Shown: positions 51,205 to 60,394 of the stretch, in pieces
Position numbering within the stretch: the stretch's first letter is position 1
How the letters are laid out: the number at the start of each line of letters is the position of its first letter
NCBI GenBank assembly: GCA_015233725.1
Contig: JADFXD010000001.1
Span: 1-64,000, forward strand
Source: Nitrospirota bacterium
GTDB lineage: Bacteria; Nitrospirota; Thermodesulfovibrionia; Thermodesulfovibrionales; Magnetobacteriaceae
Reading direction: 5' to 3'
DNA length: 64,000 bases
Program-made: the position numbers and the translations under genes
The notes under the pieces: model-generated
What the model was told of the DNA's origin: nothing
What the model saw: the letters and a program-made list of their open reading frames with translations, nothing else
Databases searched by the model: none

Positions 51205-51281
51205 AGAAAAAAGAAAAAAGGGGGACGCCTGGCCGCCCCCCCTCAGACCCTCCTGCAAGGGCACCAGTGCCCTTGACCCCA
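51205..51281 (-). repeat. R-element copy R16
   Basis: Minus-orientation copy. The tail ends 11 bases before the multi-PAS kinase ATG. Second hairpin arms GGGGGGCGGCC/GGACGCCCCC... differ from R4 but still pair, with the usual left flank ATTGAGCATTATGGGG. Confidence 0.88.
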
Positions 51282-51301
51282 TAATGCTCAATCCTCATAG
51301 C

Positions 51302-52444
51302 TCAATTCTCATAGCTCTCTGGCGTCCCTGCTGATGACTTCACAACCTTCTCGGGGTTGTAGTCAATCTGCGCCAGGAGCTCCTTGACATACCATAACTC
51401 TTTTGTAACAGCGGCGGGGATAGCGGGGGTCTTACCATTTTTTGAGACCACGCCATCTGCCAGGTACATCTTTTTGATCTGCTCCAGGCTCTCAAGGCGT
51501 TGGGGGAGGTTCTGGGCGTACCATGTCTTCTTATACTGGGCGTACTCCCTGTCAGCCGGAGATATCTTCCTGGTTTTTGATACCTTTGTTTTAGATGTGG
51601 CCGATTTGGAGTTCAATCGGGAGTCAAGTTGGGAGTTCAACACGTATTCTTTCAGAACCTCCCGGATGGCAAATATCTTGCTTACGTAATTGGCGCTCTC
51701 GCTATTGTCCACGTTGGCGGCAAAGGGTTTAGGGTTACCCCCGAATTTTCTATAGTAGTGACTAACAGTCTTAGGAGACCGATTGTACGCCCAAAAGGCC
51801 CACAACCATCTGTCGCTGTTGGTGACCTTGTTGCCATTTGTCTTATACGCCCTGTCCCAGGCCAGGGTGAGGTTATAATTATCCTTTAAGAGCCTGATGG
51901 CCGCCTCCGTGCTGCGTTGAGCGTGGCTCCTGTAGTCGATGTCCTCGTCAATGAGACCGTAGGACTTGGCAGTGGCCGGCATAAACTGCCAGTACCCCTT
52001 TGCCCCGGCCCGTGACAACGCCTGTGAGTCCCACGCGGACTCGGCCAGGGCCAGAAACACTATCTCAAAGGGGATATCGTTATCCTTGCACTTCTGGTAG
52101 ATCATCTTCAGATGTCCGGCATCCAACATCTTATGCCACCCAACAAGCAGATGCTGATAGGTGGTTATGAGTTCCATACCCTTATCGTTTCTGTACTTGA
52201 CTAACTTCTTATCAAAGTCGAGGTCTCTTTCGCTGAAGATATTTCGCCACTTTATAACCTGTTGCTGGTTTGTCTTTCCCGTGGGGGGATATATGTGGGG
52301 CGACTGATGAAACAACCGCATCAGAAGCTCACTGTTAGTGACCTCGGGTGGTTTGCCAACAACCACCTTCGATACATTCGCATTGGCGACCGTATAAAGA
52401 ATTATCACTGGTAAGCCTAATCCTGCAAGCACTCTGTAGAGCAT
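51302..52444 (-). CDS. Lytic transglycosylase (SLT/MltD type)
   Basis: A 380-residue exported murein transglycosylase. It starts MLYRVLAGLGLPVIILYTVA, a signal or anchor sequence. The catalytic domain (about 120-265) has FLALAESAWDSQALSRAGAK, with the catalytic glutamate in AES, GYWQFMPATAKSYGL, and LWAFWAYNRSPKTV. The C-terminal 110 residues are basic and lack LysM repeats. ATG 52444 follows AAGGAGG; the frame begins at a TTG two codons earlier. It cleaves peptidoglycan, perhaps to allow secretion or flagellar assembly. Confidence 0.9.
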   Translation of the reverse strand: MLYRVLAGLGLPVIILYTVANANVSKVVVGKPPEVTNSELLMRLFHQSPHIYPPTGKTNQQQVIKWRNIFSERDLDFDKKLVKYRNDKGMELITTYQHLLVGWHKMLDAGHLKMIYQKCKDNDIPFEIVFLALAESAWDSQALSRAGAKGYWQFMPATAKSYGLIDEDIDYRSHAQRSTEAAIRLLKDNYNLTLAWDRAYKTNGNKVTNSDRWLWAFWAYNRSPKTVSHYYRKFGGNPKPFAANVDNSESANYVSKIFAIREVLKEYVLNSQLDSRLNSKSATSKTKVSKTRKISPADREYAQYKKTWYAQNLPQRLESLEQIKKMYLADGVVSKNGKTPAIPAAVTKELWYVKELLAQIDYNPEKVVKSSAGTPESYEN

Positions 52445-52661
52445 AATCAACCTCCTTATCTAAAGTTATTATATAAAATAATAGTTATATATATTGTACT
52501 CGCTACACGGCACCTGTTGTCAAGAGTTTTTTACAGCAAGAAAAATATTTGTTAATAAGGTGTTTGGCACTTGAAACTAAAGAAACACTTTTTATCCAGG
52601 AGCAATCGAATTTGAGATTAGCAGATTTCGATTTGATTAAATACAAGATACGTATCTCTTT

Positions 52662-52735
52662 TATGGGGTCAAGGGCACTGGTGCCCTTGCAGGGGGGGGC
52701 CAGGGAATTACTGGAGCAGCCCCCCTTTTTTTTCT
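52662..52735 (+). repeat. R-element copy R17
   Basis: Plus-orientation copy with a central CCAGGGAATTACTGG inverted repeat like that in R5. The T-rich tail runs into the trmJ stop codon. Confidence 0.9.
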
Positions 52736-53461
52736 TTATTTCTTGCATTTGCGGTTGATTGCGCTGCATATACCGTGGAGCATGTCCACTTCCCAGTGGG
52801 TGAGTCCGTAGCGACCGATGAGGTGCCTGACATTTCGTATAATGTCTGACTCAAGGTCCTCCGAGCCTCTCATGTCAAGATCGAGTCCCCTCAGCGCCTC
52901 TTCGATGCGGTCGTAGAGGCGGTTGAGCTGCACCTGGGGCACAAGCTCGGTCACCGGGTGCCTCTGAAGCGTATCGTCTCCACAGGAGAGCTCGTAGGCG
53001 ACGAGCAAGACCGCCTGTGCCAGGTTAAGCGATGGTTGCTCCCGTGAGGTGGCGATCGTCATCAGGGAGCCGCACTGGTTGATCTCAGTACTGAGGAGGC
53101 CGTTGTCCTCGCGCCCAAAGAGTATGGCGACCCTGTTGTTACTCGATGCCCCGGAGATACCCGCAACCGCCTCCTTGATGGGAGAGATCACCCCGCGCGT
53201 CTTGCCCATGTGTCGTGTCGTGCCAACGACGATGGCCTTGTCGCCGATTGCCTCCGCGAGGCTCCTATAGACCGTGGCGCCCTCCAGGACGTCAACCGCC
53301 CCGTGGGCAAAGGCGTAGGCCTCGGCGTTGAGGTAGTCGCAGGGTGGGTCAACGAGGCAAAGCCTGGCAAAGCCCATGTTCTTTATAGCCCTGGCCGCCG
53401 CTCCGATATTGCCAGCCTCCCGCGGCTGCACCAGCGTAAAGTAAATGTTATCTCTTACCAT
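52736..53461 (-). CDS. trmJ: TrmJ-like tRNA/rRNA 2'-O-methyltransferase
   Basis: A 241-residue SpoU-family methyltransferase with knot fold. Motif 1 is VQPREAGNIGAAARAIKNMG, motif 2 VAILFGREDNGLLSTEI and motif 3 EQPSLNLAQAVLLVAYEL. The order and the 80-residue C-terminal helical extension match TrmJ, which methylates tRNA position 32. There is no ribosome-binding site: the ATG follows a polypyrimidine tract from R18. R17 lies directly at the other end. Confidence 0.88.
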   Translation of the reverse strand: MVRDNIYFTLVQPREAGNIGAAARAIKNMGFARLCLVDPPCDYLNAEAYAFAHGAVDVLEGATVYRSLAEAIGDKAIVVGTTRHMGKTRGVISPIKEAVAGISGASSNNRVAILFGREDNGLLSTEINQCGSLMTIATSREQPSLNLAQAVLLVAYELSCGDDTLQRHPVTELVPQVQLNRLYDRIEEALRGLDLDMRGSEDLESDIIRNVRHLIGRYGLTHWEVDMLHGICSAINRKCKK

Positions 53462-53467
53462 AAAACG

Positions 53468-53550
53468 ACGAAGAAGAAGAAAAGAAAGAAAGGGGCGCCT
53501 GGCCGCCCCCCTTTAAAACCCCCTGCAAGGGGGCCAGCCCCCTTGACCCC
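53468..53550 (-). repeat. R-element copy R18
   Basis: Minus-orientation copy, tail six bases from the trmJ start codon. First hairpin arms AAGGGGGC/GCCCCCTT, a compensated variant of AAGGGCAC/GTGCCCTT. Confidence 0.9.
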
Positions 53551-53668
53551 TTTTTGCGTGGGCTGGGGGGGTGAGTTGTGGCGTGGGGGGATGTATACAT
53601 TCTCTCATCGTATTTGCAAACCTCTGATTAGATATTATACAATATATTGTCGCTTTATTTTTTTAAGG

Positions 53669-53674
53669 TATAAT
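53669..53674 (+). promoter_or_regulatory. Possible -10 box of propeller/FG-GAP gene
   Basis: TATAAT with a weak TTGTCG near 53648 at about 16 bases. A transcript from it would start only a few bases before GTG 53685. Confidence 0.35.
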
Positions 53675-53684
53675 GGAGGGTGTT

Positions 53685-56600
53685 GTGAAACATTCAAGGA
53701 TGTTTGTCTTATTATTTTGCATGTTAGCCTTTTATCTGGTTGTGCCTCACGCAGCTATGGCGGTTGGCATCACCGAGTACGCCATACCCACAGCGGGTAG
53801 TCAGCCGTATGGTATAACCTCTGGCGCTGATGGCAATCTATGGTTTACTGAATTTAACACTAACAAGATAGGGAAGATCACCACAGCAGGGGTTATTACC
53901 GAGTACACCATACCCACGGCGGGTAGTCAGCCGTATGGTATAACCTCTGGCGCTGATGGCAATCTATGGTTTACTGAACAACACGGTAACAAGATAGGGA
54001 AGATTACCACGGCAGGGGTCATCACAGAGTACGCCGTACCCACGGTGGGTAGTATGCCGTATGGTATAACCTCCGGCGCTGATGGCAATCTATGGTTTGC
54101 TGAATGGGCGGCTGACAAGATAGGGAAGATCACCACGGCAGGGGTCATCACAGAGTACGCTATACCCACGGTGGGTGGTCAACCTGGCGATATGACCTCC
54201 GGTGCAGATGGCAATCTATGGTTTACTGAATATAACGGTAACAATATAGGGAAGGTCACCACAGCAGGGGGTATCACAGAGTACGCTGTACCCACGGTGG
54301 GTGGTGGGCCGTATGGTATAACCTCCGGCGCTGATGGCAATCTATGGTTCACTGAATATAACGGTAACAATATAGGGAAGGTCACCACAGCAGGGGGCAT
54401 CACCGAGTACGCTGTACCCACGGTGGGTAGTCAGCCTTTTGGTATAACCTCTGGCGCTGATGACAATCTATGGTTTACTGAATATAACGCTAACAAGATA
54501 GGGAAGATCACCACGGCAGGGGTCATCACCGAGTACACCATACCAACAACGGGCGGTGGGCCTGCTGGTATAACCTCTGGAGCTGATGACAATCTGTGGT
54601 TTGTTGAAAATAGCAGTAACAATATAGGGAAGGTCACCATCAGCACACACGCGCCCACACCCGCGCCAGATATTAATTATTACAACCTAACCGTAACCAG
54701 GGCAGGGACAGGCAGCGGCAGCGTAACGGGCGCCCCCATGCCTATAACAACCTGGTCGGGCAACACCGGTGTTGTAAACCGGCCCGAGCTCTCTTATGAA
54801 ACCCTGATTGCAGTTGCATCGGATAATTCAACATTCACCGGCTACAGCGGCGATTGTACAGGGATGACCGCTAACTGTACCCTATCGATGACAAAGAATA
54901 TGAGCGTCACGGCGACGTTTACCCTGAAATCCCATAGGCTCACCGTAACCAGGTCGGGCACAGGCAGCGGTGATATCACGGTCTCCCCAGGAGACCTGAT
55001 GTGGTCAGGCAATGCTGGTACGGCAGATTATACAGACGCTGCTACGGTGATAACCCTCACGGCAGTTGCATCTGATGGTTCAACGTTTGATGGCTGGGGT
55101 GGCGACTGCTCAACAACAGCCACTACCTGTACGGTAACTATGTCTAAGGATACGAACGTCACGGCGTCGTTCACCCTACAACCCAGGACACTAACCGTGA
55201 CCAGGGCAGGCAACGGCAGCGGTGATATCACGGTCTCCCCTGTGAATTTGACGTGGTCTGGTAATGCTGGCACGGCTACTTACTTACAAGGCACGGTAGT
55301 CATCCTCATCGCGACGGCATATTCGGGGTCAATCTTCACGGGTTGGGGTGGCGACTGCTCAGGGACAGCCCCCGCCTGTACGGTAACTATGTCAAGGACT
55401 ATGAACGTGACGGCGAATTTCGCCTTAGTCAGGACGCTTAAGCTAACTATCACGGGCGATGGCAGTGGTACGGTTACAGCCTCAAAGGGGGTAATCTTAT
55501 GGAACCTTAAGACGGGAGCAGCTACATATGCCGATGGTACGCAGGAGTCCCTGACGGCATCTGCCTCTGCTGGTTCAACCTTTGCCGGCTACAGTGGCGA
55601 TTGCACAGGGACAGCCCCCACCTGCACGCTCACGATGACAAAGGATATGAGCGTCACGGCGACGTTTTCCTCACAATCCAGGAAGCTCACCGTAACCAGG
55701 TCGGGCTCAGGCGTCGGCAACGTCACGGCCTCCACTGGGAATTTGACCTGGTCTGGCAATTCAGGCACGGCAGTGTATACAATCGCTACCGTGGTAACCC
55801 TCACGGCTACGGTATCTTCGGGGTCGATCTTTACGGGTTGGGGTGGCGATTGCTCAGGGACAGCCCCCACCTGTACGCTAACCATGACAAAGGATACGAA
55901 CGTCACGGCGACGTTTGCCTCACAATCCAGGAAGCTCACCGTAACCAAGTATGGCTCAGGCGTCGGCAACGTCACGGCCTCCACTGGGAATTTGACGTGG
56001 TCTGGCGATTCAGGTACGGCAGATTATACAATCGCTACCGTGGTAACCCTCACGGCTACGGCAGAGCCTGATTCGACGCTCAAGGCATGGACAGGCTGCG
56101 ACACCACAAATGGCGCCACATGCGTTGTGACGATGACGGCATCAAAGGCCGTTACCGTACGCTTTTCCAAGGGTGTCGATGCCGTTAAAGGTGACTTTGA
56201 CGGCGATGGCAAGAGCGATCTTTTACTGGTAGACGACTCTAACGGTAATATCTATATCTTGCTTAGTAGTGCAGTACAAACCTCATCTGGAGTAAACGCC
56301 TCATCCAAAGGCTATCCGGGCAAGGCTGCCTCCAGCCATTGGCATGTCTTGGCAACGGGTGACTTCAACGGCGATGGCAAGGCCGATATCCTCTGGCAAG
56401 ACTCCTCAACCGGCGACGTTGTGGTCTGGCTTATGGATGGCACAACCACAACGAAAGAGGCTTACGTGCGCAGGGGGATGTCGGTGGATTGGGTGTTTAA
56501 GGGCGTTGGCGACTTCAACGGCGATGGCAAGAGCGGCATCCTGTGGCACAACACCTCCAATGGTGGCATAGAGGTCTGGCTTATGGACGGTGATACGATA

Positions 56601-57104
56601 AAGACAGCCGGTATGCCTGCCATCGTGCACTTATCGAAGTGGCGGATACAAGCGATAGCTGACTTCGACGGCGACGGCAAGACCGACATACTGTGGTATA
56701 ACACCTCCGATGGCAGCCTCTACATGTGGTTTATGGATGGCTGTCTTATATCGTCAAGTGTCTCCATCGCCGCCACATCCGATATCACCTGGCAGATACA
56801 AGCGGTGGCCGACTTAAACGGCGATGGCAAGGCAGACATCATCTGGCAGAACAGTTCAACTGGCGATGTCGGGGTCTGGATTATGGATGGGGTTACCGTA
56901 AAATCTATGGACACTGTCTACAAGACCTTACCCAATAACTGGCAGTTCAGGAGCACCGGCGACTTCAACGGCGACGGCAAGGCCGACCTACTCTGGCAAG
57001 ACTCCTCAACCGGCGACGTCGCGGCATGGTTTATGGGCGGGACAACCATAGCCAGCACAGGGGGCATCGCAAGAGGCATTCCAAGCAACTGGCTTGTTAA
57101 ATAA
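53685..57104 (+). CDS. Large secreted Vgb-like propeller/FG-GAP protein
   Basis: A 1139-residue exported protein. Signal peptide (MFVLLFCMLAFYLVVPHAAMA). Seven repeats of about 42 residues with ITEYAIPT, PYGITSGADGNLWFTE and NKIGKITTAG follow, a virginiamycin-B-lyase-like seven-blade propeller. The catalytic histidines of Vgb are absent, so lyase activity is unlikely. Six LTVTRxGxGSGxIT-type repeats (about 335-820) and about seven [14 protein letters not shown] repeats complete it. The C-terminal half is a paralogue of the 15207-18821 protein. GTG 53685 has GGAGGG four bases upstream; ATG 53673 overlaps the -10 box. Probably surface or extracellular. Confidence 0.85.
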   Translation: MKHSRMFVLLFCMLAFYLVVPHAAMAVGITEYAIPTAGSQPYGITSGADGNLWFTEFNTNKIGKITTAGVITEYTIPTAGSQPYGITSGADGNLWFTEQHGNKIGKITTAGVITEYAVPTVGSMPYGITSGADGNLWFAEWAADKIGKITTAGVITEYAIPTVGGQPGDMTSGADGNLWFTEYNGNNIGKVTTAGGITEYAVPTVGGGPYGITSGADGNLWFTEYNGNNIGKVTTAGGITEYAVPTVGSQPFGITSGADDNLWFTEYNANKIGKITTAGVITEYTIPTTGGGPAGITSGADDNLWFVENSSNNIGKVTISTHAPTPAPDINYYNLTVTRAGTGSGSVTGAPMPITTWSGNTGVVNRPELSYETLIAVASDNSTFTGYSGDCTGMTANCTLSMTKNMSVTATFTLKSHRLTVTRSGTGSGDITVSPGDLMWSGNAGTADYTDAATVITLTAVASDGSTFDGWGGDCSTTATTCTVTMSKDTNVTASFTLQPRTLTVTRAGNGSGDITVSPVNLTWSGNAGTATYLQGTVVILIATAYSGSIFTGWGGDCSGTAPACTVTMSRTMNVTANFALVRTLKLTITGDGSGTVTASKGVILWNLKTGAATYADGTQESLTASASAGSTFAGYSGDCTGTAPTCTLTMTKDMSVTATFSSQSRKLTVTRSGSGVGNVTASTGNLTWSGNSGTAVYTIATVVTLTATVSSGSIFTGWGGDCSGTAPTCTLTMTKDTNVTATFASQSRKLTVTKYGSGVGNVTASTGNLTWSGDSGTADYTIATVVTLTATAEPDSTLKAWTGCDTTNGATCVVTMTASKAVTVRFSKGVDAVKGDFDGDGKSDLLLVDDSNGNIYILLSSAVQTSSGVNASSKGYPGKAASSHWHVLATGDFNGDGKADILWQDSSTGDVVVWLMDGTTTTKEAYVRRGMSVDWVFKGVGDFNGDGKSGILWHNTSNGGIEVWLMDGDTIKTAGMPAIVHLSKWRIQAIADFDGDGKTDILWYNTSDGSLYMWFMDGCLISSSVSIAATSDITWQIQAVADLNGDGKADIIWQNSSTGDVGVWIMDGVTVKSMDTVYKTLPNNWQFRSTGDFNGDGKADLLWQDSSTGDVAAWFMGGTTIASTGGIARGIPSNWLVK
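53765..54640 (+). repeat. Tandem propeller-coding repeats
   Basis: Seven in-frame direct repeats of about 126 bases, nearly identical in parts (for example GGTATAACCTCTGGCGCTGA), implying recent homogenisation by unequal recombination. Confidence 0.9.
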
Positions 57105-57342
57105 AGTAGGGGAAGAAGAAAAGAAGATAAGGATGTGGAGCTGCGTAGACGACATGAATTAATCGCCTCCTTCTTTTTTTTTATTCCCGTTGTAGACAAA
57201 ACATGGTGATTATCTTTAAAATACATACCATGATTTACACACAAGGAGGTGACAGCTGGTGTTGTAGGTGGCTATATTGATATGTGTTGGCTGTATTTAG
57301 CTTGTTAAAGGCAATGACCAAAGATGCTTAGAGGAGATATGG
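57105..57342 (+). other. Intergenic 238 bases
   Basis: Directly after the stop is a polypurine stretch GGGGAAGAAGAAAAGAAG, then CGCCTCCTTCTTTTTTTTT, which may fold as a degenerate R-like terminator. No riboswitch matched. GAGGAG at 57331-57336 is the ribosome-binding site of the next gene. Confidence 0.45.
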
Positions 57343-58653
57343 ATGAAGATAACAGTTGTATTGATGTTTGTTCTTTCTTTTATTATGACTAACGCAGCCT
57401 TTGCCGGTGATAAACCATCGGCAGACAATACGTCTTATGAGGCGTATATGTCTAAGGGGAAGGCCTATTTGCAGGAGAAGAAGTATGAAGAGGCCGTCAA
57501 GGCATACCGTGAGGCGCTCAAAGGCAAGCCCTCCGATGAGGCGGCCAATCTTGCCCTCGGCATTGCGTTAAGCCGGCTGTCGCAAGACACCGCTCAGTTG
57601 CACCTCAAGAAGGCCCTCATGGTAAATCCCAATAACCCGCAGACAAACCTTGAGCTTGGCGTGTATTACTACAACAAGGAAATATACGTCGAGGCAAGAG
57701 ACTACCTCGAGACTACGGTCGAGACAGGAAAGGGTACCGAGTATGAAACAACGGCGCTTGGGTACTTAAAAAAGATAGACCGTCAGATAGGTGCAAGGCC
57801 CTGGTTTATCAACCTCACATTAGGCGGCCAGTATGACAGTAACGTTGTCCTCAGCCACGATGCCTCGGCGATGCCAGCAGGTATCAGCAGAAAGGCCGAC
57901 TGGAAGGAGCTTGTTTATATCAACGGCAGGTACAAGTTTGTCGATACCGAGCGCATAGAGGCCTCCGCCGGTTACAGCTTTTACCAGACGCTGCAAACCC
58001 GTCTGTCAGCCTTTAACATAACCCAGAACACGGCTGACCTCTCCCTTAGATACCACATCATGCCAGCGTTAAGCGTAGGGGCACAGTATGCCTTTGAGTA
58101 TATACTGTTTGGCGGCAAGACCTACGACCATGCGCACTCCATCGGACCATCGCTGTTTATCTCGGAGGGGAATGGGTTCACTACCGAGGTCAAATACACA
58201 TACCGCAGCACACGTTTTTATAATGGCGATCTGTTCCTGACAAACTCAGACAGAAATGGCGCCGACAACGCCATCGGCATAGCCCAACTATTCCCCCTTA
58301 CAGAGGCGGCTAACCTCGAGCTGGGGTATGACTTTGATAAGGCTGACGCTGAAATAGACTACTGGAGATACAACGGCAACAAGCTACATGCCAACCTGAT
58401 GTACAATCTCCCCTACAGGATATTGCTCAATCTCTATGCCGAGTATTATCCCAAGAGGTATGAAGGAATATTCAGCACGTATAACAAGACAAGGGACGAC
58501 GACACGCAGACGTACAGCTTAACGGCCACCAAGCTGTTTACAGACAGTATTGGGGTTACCCTCGGTCAGACGTACGTGTACAACAAGTCAAATATAAACA
58601 GTTATGACTACAAGAGGAGTCTTTCAAGTCTCTTGTTAAACCTGAGGTTTTAG
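57343..58653 (+). CDS. TPR plus outer-membrane beta-barrel protein
   Basis: A 436-residue exported protein. Signal peptide (MKITVVLMFVLSFIMTNAAFA), TPR repeats at about 30-145 (YMSKGKAYLQEKKYEEAVKAY, DEAANLALGIALSRL, PQTNLELGVYYYN), then alternating aromatic beta-strands (LTLGGQYDSNVVLS, ASAGYSFYQTL, VGAQYAFEYILF). It ends with LLLNLRF, a terminal phenylalanine as in barrel proteins. The TPR part probably sits in the periplasm. It starts an operon with FecR, lipoprotein and cyclase genes (gaps 2-64 bases). Confidence 0.85.
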   Translation: MKITVVLMFVLSFIMTNAAFAGDKPSADNTSYEAYMSKGKAYLQEKKYEEAVKAYREALKGKPSDEAANLALGIALSRLSQDTAQLHLKKALMVNPNNPQTNLELGVYYYNKEIYVEARDYLETTVETGKGTEYETTALGYLKKIDRQIGARPWFINLTLGGQYDSNVVLSHDASAMPAGISRKADWKELVYINGRYKFVDTERIEASAGYSFYQTLQTRLSAFNITQNTADLSLRYHIMPALSVGAQYAFEYILFGGKTYDHAHSIGPSLFISEGNGFTTEVKYTYRSTRFYNGDLFLTNSDRNGADNAIGIAQLFPLTEAANLELGYDFDKADAEIDYWRYNGNKLHANLMYNLPYRILLNLYAEYYPKRYEGIFSTYNKTRDDDTQTYSLTATKLFTDSIGVTLGQTYVYNKSNINSYDYKRSLSSLLLNLRF

Positions 58654-58655
58654 TT

Positions 58656-59396
58656 ATGAAGAAGATAGTTTTTCCCTTGCTCGTGATATGCTGTATCTCA
58701 ATAGTTACAGTGGCAAATGGGGCCGAGGACATCGGCAAGGTCGTTGCCCTGCGTGGGCAGGCTCAGATCGAGCGCAACAAGCAGGAGCTGGCGGCGAAGG
58801 TTCAGGATGGCATCCTGATGATTGACACCGTGGCAACAAAGGAGGCATCAAAGACAAAGGTGCTCTTTATCGATGACAGCGTGTTAACGGTTGGAGAGAA
58901 GTCCAGGGTTGTTATCAAGGAGTTTGTCTACGGCAAGGACGACAGGAGTAAGGCCGTCTTTAACCTGATTGATGGCAAGATGAGAAGCGTCGTTGGCAGG
59001 TCAAACACGGAGGTACAGACGCCAACCCTTGTGGCCGCGGCCAGGGGGACGGTTATATACTTTGAAACCGGCGTGAAAAACTCCGTGCCCTATACCACAG
59101 TCTTGTGCCTTGAAGGACAGGTGGATATACGAAGCATCGACCCGACCATCACCGGCACCGTGACAATTACCCCCGGCATGATGACAACTGTATCATCGGG
59201 ACAGGCTATAGGATCGCCCGTTAAGGCCACCGAGGATGCGTTAAGCAACGCTGCCCTGCCAGGGGGAGGTGCGACCTCTAATGCGCCAACAAATAGTTTA
59301 GCCAATGCAGGCAGGGCTGCTTTAATGTCTCCCCTGATTCCACAGCAACCCGTATCGAAGACTACGCCGGTGAAAATTGGTGTGGTCTTCCCATAA
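58656..59396 (+). CDS. FecR-domain secreted protein
   Basis: A 246-residue protein with signal peptide (MKKIVFPLLVICCISIVTVANG). The FecR domain spans about 25-160: DIGKVVALRGQAQIERN, LMIDTVATKE, LTVGEKSRVVIKEFVY, and VQTPTLVAAARGTVIYF, the usual turn before a repeated strand. The C-terminal 60 residues are flexible. Such proteins act as periplasmic or surface beta-proteins and often occur next to CHASE2-cyclase genes. It begins two bases after the barrel gene. Confidence 0.85.
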   Translation: MKKIVFPLLVICCISIVTVANGAEDIGKVVALRGQAQIERNKQELAAKVQDGILMIDTVATKEASKTKVLFIDDSVLTVGEKSRVVIKEFVYGKDDRSKAVFNLIDGKMRSVVGRSNTEVQTPTLVAAARGTVIYFETGVKNSVPYTTVLCLEGQVDIRSIDPTITGTVTITPGMMTTVSSGQAIGSPVKATEDALSNAALPGGGATSNAPTNSLANAGRAALMSPLIPQQPVSKTTPVKIGVVFP

Positions 59397-59412
59397 AACG
59401 TAGAGGATAAAT

Positions 59413-60330
59413 ATGAAAAACTGGAAACTATCTACCTGCAATATTAATGTAATGATGCTAACCCCTTTTATCGCCATGCTCCTGGCCATCGTTGTACATA
59501 GTTGTGGAGGCGGAGGGGGCTCTTCCACAGGCGTTACATCCGAGACGACCTCCGTATCGATGGCGATCGCGATGGGGTCTCTTACGACTAAGGAGGGCGA
59601 CATTGCTGAAAAGGCTATACCGGCTGACGTTACGGCCATCAGGATTAGCATAACCGCCGCGGATATGACCCCTATTGAGCGTCTGATACAGCTCAACGGC
59701 GCAACACAAATCACGGAGACCTTTGACGTGCCCAACGGTAAGAACAGACTGTTTTTAGTAGAGGCGCTCAATGCCTCATCCGTTGTCTTATATAATGGTA
59801 GCAAGTCTGTAGACCTGGATGGCTCACCCATCACGCTTGAGATAACTATGCTGCCAGTACCCACTCCTACGTCGACACCACAACCTACTCCTACACCCAC
59901 TCCAACGCCACAGCCAACTCCTACGTCGACACCACAACCTACTCCTACACCCACTCCAACGCCACAGCCAACTCCTACGCCTACACCACAGCCAACTTCT
60001 ACGCCCACTCCTACTCCTACGCCCACTCCAACTCCTACGCCAACACCTACTCCTACACCACAGCCAACTCCTACTCCAAATCCGACATTTGAACCTACGC
60101 CCACTCCACAACCAACTCCTACGCCCACTCCACAACCAACTTCTACGCCCACACCACAACCAACTCCTACGCCCACACCACAACCCACTCCAACGCCACA
60201 GCCAACTCCTACACCTACACCACAGCCAACTCCAACGCCTACACCAGAACCAACACCAACACCGACTCCAACAACACCACCTTCACCTACTCCAAGGCCA
60301 TCAACAGCGCCAATAAAACTAAGGCACTGA
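59413..60330 (+). CDS. Lipoprotein with long Pro-Thr-rich stalk
   Basis: A 305-residue protein. The N terminus has a hydrophobic signal ending [15 protein letters not shown], a likely lipobox. A domain of about 100 residues ([34 protein letters not shown]) resembles small beta-sandwich domains. Residues about 150-300 are PTPTPQ repeats that would form an extended stalk. Its role is unknown; the stalk suggests surface display with the barrel protein or a cell-wall spacer. Confidence 0.75.
   Translation: MKNWKLSTCNINVMMLTPFIAMLLAIVVHSCGGGGGSSTGVTSETTSVSMAIAMGSLTTKEGDIAEKAIPADVTAIRISITAADMTPIERLIQLNGATQITETFDVPNGKNRLFLVEALNASSVVLYNGSKSVDLDGSPITLEITMLPVPTPTSTPQPTPTPTPTPQPTPTSTPQPTPTPTPTPQPTPTPTPQPTSTPTPTPTPTPTPTPTPTPTPQPTPTPNPTFEPTPTPQPTPTPTPQPTSTPTPQPTPTPTPQPTPTPQPTPTPTPQPTPTPTPEPTPTPTPTTPPSPTPRPSTAPIKLRH
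59853..60265 (+). repeat. PTPTPQ-coding tandem repeat
   Basis: About 400 bases of CCAACTCCTACGCCCACT-like units in the stalk gene, the same residue bias as the linker in the 15207-18821 protein but with codon differences. Confidence 0.9.
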
Positions 60331-60394
60331 AGATGACTCATGGGGATGTGATATATAGAGGGGGGGATAACTCCCCCCTTATCTCCACTGCGAC

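Noticed and set aside
53765-54640. Regular direct repeats that could suggest a CRISPR array
   Set aside because: They are in frame, code for propeller blades and lack unique spacers or cas genes.
57105-57342. Riboswitch upstream of the barrel-cyclase operon
   Set aside because: No conserved core of a known class, including cyclic-di-GMP types, could be matched by eye.
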